From NCBI GenBank assembly GCA_023421955.1, contig JAEZSE010000018.1, positions 1-64,000 of the forward strand: 64,000 bases of DNA, written 5' to 3'. The notes under the pieces were generated by a model. That model was not told the DNA's origin. It saw nothing but the letters and a program-made list of their open reading frames with translations, and made no database searches. Positions 59,379-64,000 of the stretch are shown in pieces. Position 1 is the stretch's first letter; every line of letters starts with the position of its first letter. The translations under genes and the position numbers were made by a program. The stretch is from Bacillota bacterium. Lineage in GTDB: Bacteria; Bacillota; Clostridia; Christensenellales; UMGS416.

Positions 59379-59555
59379 CAAACTTTTCCTCCGATTTGAA
59401 GTTCCACCCGAGCTGGCTCTATCTTAGTATTCCACGATTGCACATTTCTATATATGATAACTGAACCGATGCCGTGTGTAAAGATTTTCCGCTCAACTCA
59501 TTAATCCCGGAGTACTTAAGCGATATGTGCCTGCGCAAGACACTATTTTCCGAAT

Positions 59556-60188
59556 TCAATTTCCTTTTCTGAGTTCTCCCAAGCGATAAGTCAGAGCCAT
59601 CAGTCCGTCGGTGAGCTGGGCGTTTTCCACAACCACCCCTTCTATGACGATCTCAACTGGTGCAAAGTTCCAAATGGCCCGTACTCCCGCTTTTACAAGC
59701 CTGCCCGCCAGGGAGCGGGCGGCGGCAGCCGGCACGGCCAACACGGCAATGTCTACCGCCTGGTCCCCGATCACATCCTCCAGCGTGTCGATGGAGTGCA
59801 CTTGGTTACCACCCACCGTTTTGCCCACAAGCGCCGGGTTGGCGTCAAACAGCGCCAGGATGTGATAACCAGCCGAGGCAAATTGCGTATAGTTGGAAAG
59901 CGCCTGGCCAATGTTGCCCGCACCCAGGATAATCATATTGTATTCTTTGTCGATGCCCAGGATCTCGGCTACATGGCGCATCAGTTCGCTCACATTATAG
60001 CCATAACCCTGCTGGCCGAAGCCTCCGAAGCAACTCAGGTCCTGACGAATCTGTGATGCGGTAAGGTTCATGATGCGGCTCAAGGCCAGCGATGAGATCC
60101 TTTCCACGCCGTCCTGCTGCAAGGAGCTCAACTGTCTGTAGTATCGGGGAAGGCGGCGAATGACTGCGTCGGATACCTTCTGCGCCAT
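59556..60188 (-). CDS. rex: Redox-sensing transcriptional repressor Rex
   Basis: Senses NADH/NAD and represses fermentation and anaerobic redox genes. 210 residues: N-terminal winged helix (IRRLPRYYRQLSSL, SLALSRIMNLTASQIRQDLSCFG), NAD-binding Rossmann domain with ILGAGNIGQALSNY (about 86-99) and the C-terminal FAPVEIVIEGVVVENAQLT. The ATG at 60188 follows AGGAGGAG by 6 bases; the frame to 60212 has no site. A Rex-like operator lies 45 bases upstream, so autorepression is likely. Confidence 0.95.
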   Translation of the reverse strand: MAQKVSDAVIRRLPRYYRQLSSLQQDGVERISSLALSRIMNLTASQIRQDLSCFGGFGQQGYGYNVSELMRHVAEILGIDKEYNMIILGAGNIGQALSNYTQFASAGYHILALFDANPALVGKTVGGNQVHSIDTLEDVIGDQAVDIAVLAVPAAAARSLAGRLVKAGVRAIWNFAPVEIVIEGVVVENAQLTDGLMALTYRLGELRKGN

Positions 60189-60233
60189 TGGGGCTCCTCC
60201 TGTTCTTATCAATGATCAATATATCAAAACAGT

Positions 60234-60251
60234 TTGTTAAAAAAACAACAA
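60234..60251. promoter_or_regulatory. Candidate Rex operator upstream of rex
   Basis: TTGTTAA-AAAA-ACAACAA. The left half is perfect against TTGTTAA-N4-TTAACAA and the right half matches 5 of 7. A minus-strand TATATT (60218-60223) lies next to it. Confidence 0.5.
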
Positions 60252-60407
60252 TCTCTTTTGATCATCATACCACCGTTTGCCAGGATAGGCAACAATCTGC
60301 ATAAAAGCACAGTTTGTTGCAACAGAAACCCCAGCATATCAACTGAACCGATATCACAATTTATTCTCTATGGCAATCATTACATTGGAAAATACCATCG
60401 CATTCGT

Positions 60408-60436
60408 TTGAATTTCTAATTGTTTGGTGTTAACAT
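60408..60436 (+). promoter_or_regulatory. Promoter of the CAP-domain gene
   Basis: TTGAAT (60408-60413) and TAACAT (60431-60436) with a 17-base spacer. Confidence 0.55.
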
Positions 60437-60488
60437 ATGCATCACAAACGGAAACGACATGCTTCCGTATAAGACAAAGGAGGGAAAC

Positions 60489-61082
60489 ATGAAGCGTATC
60501 AACAAACTTTTGATTGTGTTGTCTGTGCTGATGGTAGCAGCGATGGCCATCATGCCTGTCGCGCTAGCCGCCCCAGCCAGTAGGGTTACTTACTACAACC
60601 GTTACGGATACAGAAGTGCGCCAAGTTCATATCGGAGCACATCCTTTGCATCCGGAAACACAACCAGCCCGACCACTTCGTCCTCAGCATCTTCTGTGTC
60701 TTCCGCGTCTTCGCTGGAAAGCAGGATGATCAGCCTGATCAACGAGGACCGGGCTGCGGAAGGCTTGAATCCGCTCCGTGCGGACAGCTCCTTGCGCGCA
60801 GGTGCCATGAAGCACAGCCAGGACATGGCGGCAAACAACTTCTTCTCGCACACCTCACCCACCTATGGCACCTTCTCCGAAAGGGCCAAAGCATCGGGTG
60901 CCAGTGTGTCGGCGGAGAACCTGTCATTGAACGGCTCTGTGGAACGGGCGCACGCGAGCCTCATGGGCTCGGCCGGGCATCGGGCGAACATCATGAACTC
61001 CAACTACACCCGCGTGGGCATCGGCATCGTATACAGCTCACAAAAGGGAGGATATTACATCACGCAGTGGTTCGGCAGATAA
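60489..61082 (+). CDS. Secreted CAP-domain (SCP/PR1-like) protein
   Basis: 197 residues with a signal peptide (cleavage near LAAPAS, about 24), a Ser/Thr-rich linker (about 45-75) and a CAP domain (about 75-197): MISLINEDRAAEGLNPL, MKHSQDMAANNFFSHTSP, AENLS, SLMGSAGHRANIMN and YYITQWFG. Metal-ligand-type His residues of the fold are kept. Resembles the YkwD/SafA-associated secreted CAP proteins of Firmicutes; role unknown. AAAGGAGG precedes the ATG by 5-6 bases. Confidence 0.92.
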   Translation: MKRINKLLIVLSVLMVAAMAIMPVALAAPASRVTYYNRYGYRSAPSSYRSTSFASGNTTSPTTSSSASSVSSASSLESRMISLINEDRAAEGLNPLRADSSLRAGAMKHSQDMAANNFFSHTSPTYGTFSERAKASGASVSAENLSLNGSVERAHASLMGSAGHRANIMNSNYTRVGIGIVYSSQKGGYYITQWFGR

Positions 61083-61102
61083 CACAATCAAAATACAACG
61101 CT

Positions 61103-61133
61103 AAGGCGCACCCGAGACGGGTGCGCCTTTTCC
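61103..61133 (+). terminator. Terminator of the CAP-domain gene
   Basis: AAGGCGCACCC pairs with GGGTGCGCCTT around 5 bases and TTTTCC follows. Confidence 0.85.
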
Positions 61134-61192
61134 ATCGCGCTGATAATCCCTGGCAACAGGTGTAGCCACTACAAAACATCATCGCAACTGCA

Positions 61193-61221
61193 TTGACCAG
61201 GATTCTCAAATGTATTATATT
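61193..61221 (+). promoter_or_regulatory. Promoter of the DMT transporter gene
   Basis: TTGACC (61193-61198) and TATATT (61216-61221) with a 17-base spacer. Confidence 0.7.
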
Positions 61222-61264
61222 GGTGCAAGTTTTGCATCAAACCAATCGTTTAAAGGCGGAGATA

Positions 61265-62176
61265 ATGTATAAAGGAAAACAAAACAAGCTGCCCTGGCTT
61301 TTGCTGTTCTTTGGAATCATTTGCATCTCCATATCAGCATTCTTTGTTAAGAAAGCTCATGTGAATGGCATATCGGTTTCATTTTATCGGGTCTTCTTTG
61401 CATTTCTGTTCATATTGCCATTCTATATCCGGGTAAAAAGCAAAGATATGAAGTTGAAAGGAATCTGCCTATCCTTGCTGGGCGGCATGTTTTTCGCATT
61501 TGAATTGGTGTTTTGGAATACGGCTGTCCTAATCTCCAACACAACATTTCCAACCCTGATCGTCAATCTTTCCTCGGTATGGGTCGGGATAGGGGCAATG
61601 ATACTATTCAAGGAGAAGCTAACCCGCTTCCATTGGACAGGCAATCTGACTGCGATTCTTGGGGTAGCAGTGATCATCGGGATCAATAATGTCATCCATA
61701 TGAAAATCGATACCGGATTTGTGTTCTCCATTATCGCAAGCATATTCCTTGCTCTGTATATTTTATCAGTAAAAGAAGTCAGGCAGAAGAACAGCACAAT
61801 CCAAGTGGTCTTTTTCACTTTCTTAGGGTGTACCATTACACTATTGATTTGCTGCATTTTTACGGGCAGTGCATTATATGGTTTCGCTCCGTCATCTTGG
61901 GTCTACTTGCTATGCCTGGGCCTAATCACACAGGTTGGGGGATATTTCTCCATCAATTATGCTCTCGGATTTATTGATTCGTCCAAAGTTTCAATACTCA
62001 CATTATTTCAACCGATACTTACCGCTGTGTTTGCCGTGATCGCCCTGAATGAAGAATTTACGGTTTACCATATCATCGGCGGAGCCCTGGTGCTGGCAGG
62101 ACTTGCTTTTGCATTGCTGGTTAAAGATAATGGTCATACCCTGAAATCAGCACAAAAAAATGATCACATGCGGTAG
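61265..62176 (+). CDS. DMT-superfamily transporter (two EamA domains)
   Basis: 303 residues with ten hydrophobic segments arranged as two five-helix EamA repeats; the second repeat ends in GLITQVGGYFSINYALGFIDSSKVS and the helix FAVIALNEEFTVYHIIGGALVLAG. Members export amino acids or metabolites; substrate unknown. AT-richer than neighbours. GGCGGAG precedes the ATG at 61265; the apparent upstream start at 61193 is the promoter -35. Converges with the kinase gene. Confidence 0.88.
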   Translation: MYKGKQNKLPWLLLFFGIICISISAFFVKKAHVNGISVSFYRVFFAFLFILPFYIRVKSKDMKLKGICLSLLGGMFFAFELVFWNTAVLISNTTFPTLIVNLSSVWVGIGAMILFKEKLTRFHWTGNLTAILGVAVIIGINNVIHMKIDTGFVFSIIASIFLALYILSVKEVRQKNSTIQVVFFTFLGCTITLLICCIFTGSALYGFAPSSWVYLLCLGLITQVGGYFSINYALGFIDSSKVSILTLFQPILTAVFAVIALNEEFTVYHIIGGALVLAGLAFALLVKDNGHTLKSAQKNDHMR

Positions 62177-62207
62177 GATATGGACTCGACCTCCTCATAT
62201 GAATCCC

Positions 62208-62828
62208 TCAGCTTCTTTCGTGCAACCAGGCTCTCACTGCCGCAACCGTTTCGTCCATCGCAATGCCGGTGGTGTCCAACAACGATATGGCCGGGTTGGT
62301 GCGCCCGGCGTTTTCTTTCAGCCACCGGTTGAACTGCACATGGTTGCGGATATTTTCCTCACCGCCTGAGCCTCTCCACTGCGGGCGAGCTTTCAACCGC
62401 GCGGCCAGCACATCATCGTCGCAGACCAATGCAAGATAGTGCAGAGCAGAAAAATACCGCCGCTCCACACAAGGCTCAAACTGCTCCGGCACGGCGCAGC
62501 CGCACAGCACCACCGATTTGCCAGCCTGCGAAATGTTTTTACATACCCGAAGCCACATCTCACGATATTGCCGGTAGTCCGGCCCCTGGTTTGCATACTC
62601 GTTTTGCCAGAGGATATCACTTTCCATCACGACCACGTTATCGGTGCGTTGTGCAAGCTCCAGGCACACCGATGATTTGCCCGCACCGCTGGCACCGGTA
62701 ATCACAAACAACGGCAGCTGCCGGAAGAGGTGCCTGTGGCCGCACTCCGGGCAGATCGCGAAGGGCCCATCGGGGTCTATGGATTTTTCAGCGTGGTAAC
62801 TGCCGCAGCGAGCGCAGGTGTTGAACAT
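62208..62828 (-). CDS. P-loop nucleotide kinase-like protein with N-terminal zinc ribbon
   Basis: 206 residues. CARC and CPEC near residues 5 and 27 form a small zinc ribbon; Walker A GASGAGKSS (44-52) follows, then a kinase-like region with VVVMESDILW and a lid-like CDDDVLAARLKARPQWRG. It belongs to the AAA_33/zeta-toxin/adenylylsulfate-kinase-like group, with no further assignment possible. GAGG lies 7 bases before the ATG. Confidence 0.78.
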   Translation of the reverse strand: MFNTCARCGSYHAEKSIDPDGPFAICPECGHRHLFRQLPLFVITGASGAGKSSVCLELAQRTDNVVVMESDILWQNEYANQGPDYRQYREMWLRVCKNISQAGKSVVLCGCAVPEQFEPCVERRYFSALHYLALVCDDDVLAARLKARPQWRGSGGEENIRNHVQFNRWLKENAGRTNPAISLLDTTGIAMDETVAAVRAWLHERS

Positions 62829-62954
62829 CCCGTTTCCTCACTTTTTGTTATTTAGTGCTACAGACATACTATATCACAATGGAAACCGATCTCCTTTCCC
62901 TTTTCACAATCTCCTCATTCCTGTATAATCACCCTGTCTGCACAGGAGTATCAC

Positions 62955-64000
62955 ATGATTCAAATCACATTGGATAAAGTTGCCAAACACTACGGCGTGG
63001 ACACCGTGATCCAGGACGTGAGCCTTGCCATACAAACGGGCCAGCGCCTGGGGCTCGTGGGCGCCAATGGCGCGGGCAAGACCACGATCTTGAAGATGAT
63101 CACCGGCGAGCTTGCGCCGGATGAAGGCGCGGTGCGCAAGCCCGACGGCCTGAAAATCGGCTATCTGGCGCAGGAGAGCATGTCCGTGCCCGGCGGAACG
63201 CCATGGGAGGAGATGCTGACGGTCTTCGAGGAGGTCTTCCGCATCGAGGAACGGCTGCGGCAGCTCGAGCACGACATGGGCGAGCTGCACGGCGACCAGG
63301 CGGCGTTCGCCCGGCTTTCCGAAGAATATGACAAACTGACTTTGAAATTTGAACAGGGCAACGGCTATGGTTACAAAAGCGCCATCCTTGGCGTGCTGAA
63401 GGGCCTGGGCTTCACAGAGGAGCAAATATACCGAAGAGCGAGCACGCTCTCAGGCGGGCAGCAATCGCGCCTTGCCCTGGCCAAGCTGCTGCTGCGCAAG
63501 CCCGATATCCTTCTGCTGGACGAACCCACCAACCATCTGGATATCCAATCCACCGCCTGGCTGGAGGAATACATCCACGATTTCCCCAACACGGTGATCG
63601 TGGTCTCCCATGACCGTTACTTCCTGGACGCCGTGTGCGATTCCATTGCCGAAGTGGCGCTGACGCGACTCACACTTTATCAGGGCAACTTCACCGAATA
63701 CATGATCCAGCGTGAGGAACGGATCAATTTGCAGCAGAAGGCCTATGAGCTGAACCGCCGCGAGATCCAGCGCCACGAGGAAATCATCCGCCGCTACAAG
63801 CAATACAACCGGGAAAAGAGCCTGAAGGCCGCCCACAGCTGGGAAAAGAAACTCGCCCGGCTTGATCGTGTGGACAAGGTGCGTAACGAAGCCACCGTCA
63901 GTTTCAGTTTTGATACGGTTCGCCGCACCGGCGGCGACGTGCTGCTGGCGCAGGGGTTATCAAAGAGCTTTGGGCCGGTGAAGCTGTTTGAGGGCATGGA
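62955..64000 (+). CDS. ABC-F family ATPase (ribosome-associated), partial at window edge
   Basis: No stop before the window ends; 348 codons visible. First ATPase cassette with Walker A GANGAGKTT (35-43), a long arm region, signature LSGGQQSRLALAKLLL, Walker B ILLLDEPTNHLD, and the ABC-F linker starting at about 220 with YTRLTLYQGNF-like and a charged helical arm (EERINLQQKAYELNRREIQRHEEI split). The second cassette begins as VLLAQGLSKSFGPVKLFEGM. ABC-F proteins act on ribosomes or confer antibiotic resistance; the subfamily needs the missing half. GGAG precedes the ATG by 6 bases; a TATAAT -10 lies at 62924-62929. Confidence 0.92.
   Translation, partial: MIQITLDKVAKHYGVDTVIQDVSLAIQTGQRLGLVGANGAGKTTILKMITGELAPDEGAVRKPDGLKIGYLAQESMSVPGGTPWEEMLTVFEEVFRIEERLRQLEHDMGELHGDQAAFARLSEEYDKLTLKFEQGNGYGYKSAILGVLKGLGFTEEQIYRRASTLSGGQQSRLALAKLLLRKPDILLLDEPTNHLDIQSTAWLEEYIHDFPNTVIVVSHDRYFLDAVCDSIAEVALTRLTLYQGNFTEYMIQREERINLQQKAYELNRREIQRHEEIIRRYKQYNREKSLKAAHSWEKKLARLDRVDKVRNEATVSFSFDTVRRTGGDVLLAQGLSKSFGPVKLFEGM

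Noticed and set aside
62904..63425. 173-codon minus-strand frame
   Set aside because: Antisense shadow of the ABC-F gene with no ribosome-binding site.

Overview
The window is about 64 kb of a moderately GC-rich genome that looks like an anaerobic, Gram-positive-type bacterium of the class Clostridia (phylum Bacillota). I infer this from strong Shine-Dalgarno sites, TTGACA/TATAAT promoters with 17-bp spacers, the Rex redox repressor, an NfnAB-type bifurcating transhydrogenase, LytR-CpsA-Psr and VanW envelope proteins, ArsP/ACR3 arsenic genes and a Clostridia-style DUF6273 protein. No rRNA or species marker is present, so nothing finer than class can be claimed. Most genes are housekeeping or envelope genes. 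I see no prophage, IS element or CRISPR array.

Layout. 1-6.4 kb: partial PRPP synthetase gene, rpmB (L28), a small membrane protein, a TetR-controlled ABC-2 exporter operon with twin operators, and enolase. 6.6-12.2 kb: two tandem membrane-anchored CARDB-type proteins, an LCP protein and an orphan MacB-type ATPase. 12.2-18.9 kb: AraC/GyrI regulator, esterase, a divergent thymidylate-synthase-fold protein, L,D-transpeptidase lipoprotein, a membrane protein and threonine aldolase. 18.9-23.2 kb: one-carbon genes (a homocysteine methyltransferase-MTHFR fusion overlapping an AcsE-like methyltransferase), an oxidoreductase, and a GNAT gene with one in-frame stop codon. 23.3-27.1 kb: a YoaS/YozG-like membrane protein/HTH pair with twin operators, a lipoprotein and a second LCP protein. 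27.2-28.0 kb: eight tRNA genes on the minus strand behind one consensus promoter.

28.1-34.6 kb is the most notable region: a minus-strand metal(loid) locus. It carries hgcA and hgcB (mercury methylation), a DUF6273 gene, arsC, acr3 and arsR, then three tiny Cys-rich peptides, an ArsP permease and a second arsR. The second ArsR has a recognisable operator (ATCGTA-N4-TACGAT) at its own promoter and at arsP. A structured repeat-like element lies between arsC and hgcA. If HgcA is active it needs methyl groups from methyl-tetrahydrofolate, and the one-carbon genes 8-10 kb away encode enzymes of that type; this link is inference.

34.7-64 kb: a ferredoxin-type aldo/keto reductase with a MerR-style 19-bp-spacer promoter, small proteins, tRNA-Arg, a sirtuin with an insertion, a 1,799-residue surface protein, a large SPFH protein, a solute-binding protein, lgt and obg (with a stray copy of the obg 3' end after lgt), an AT-rich unknown gene, nfnAB, bacteriohemerythrin, a chemoreceptor, two tandem VanW proteins, rex, a CAP-domain secreted protein, a DMT exporter, a P-loop kinase and a partial ABC-F ATPase.
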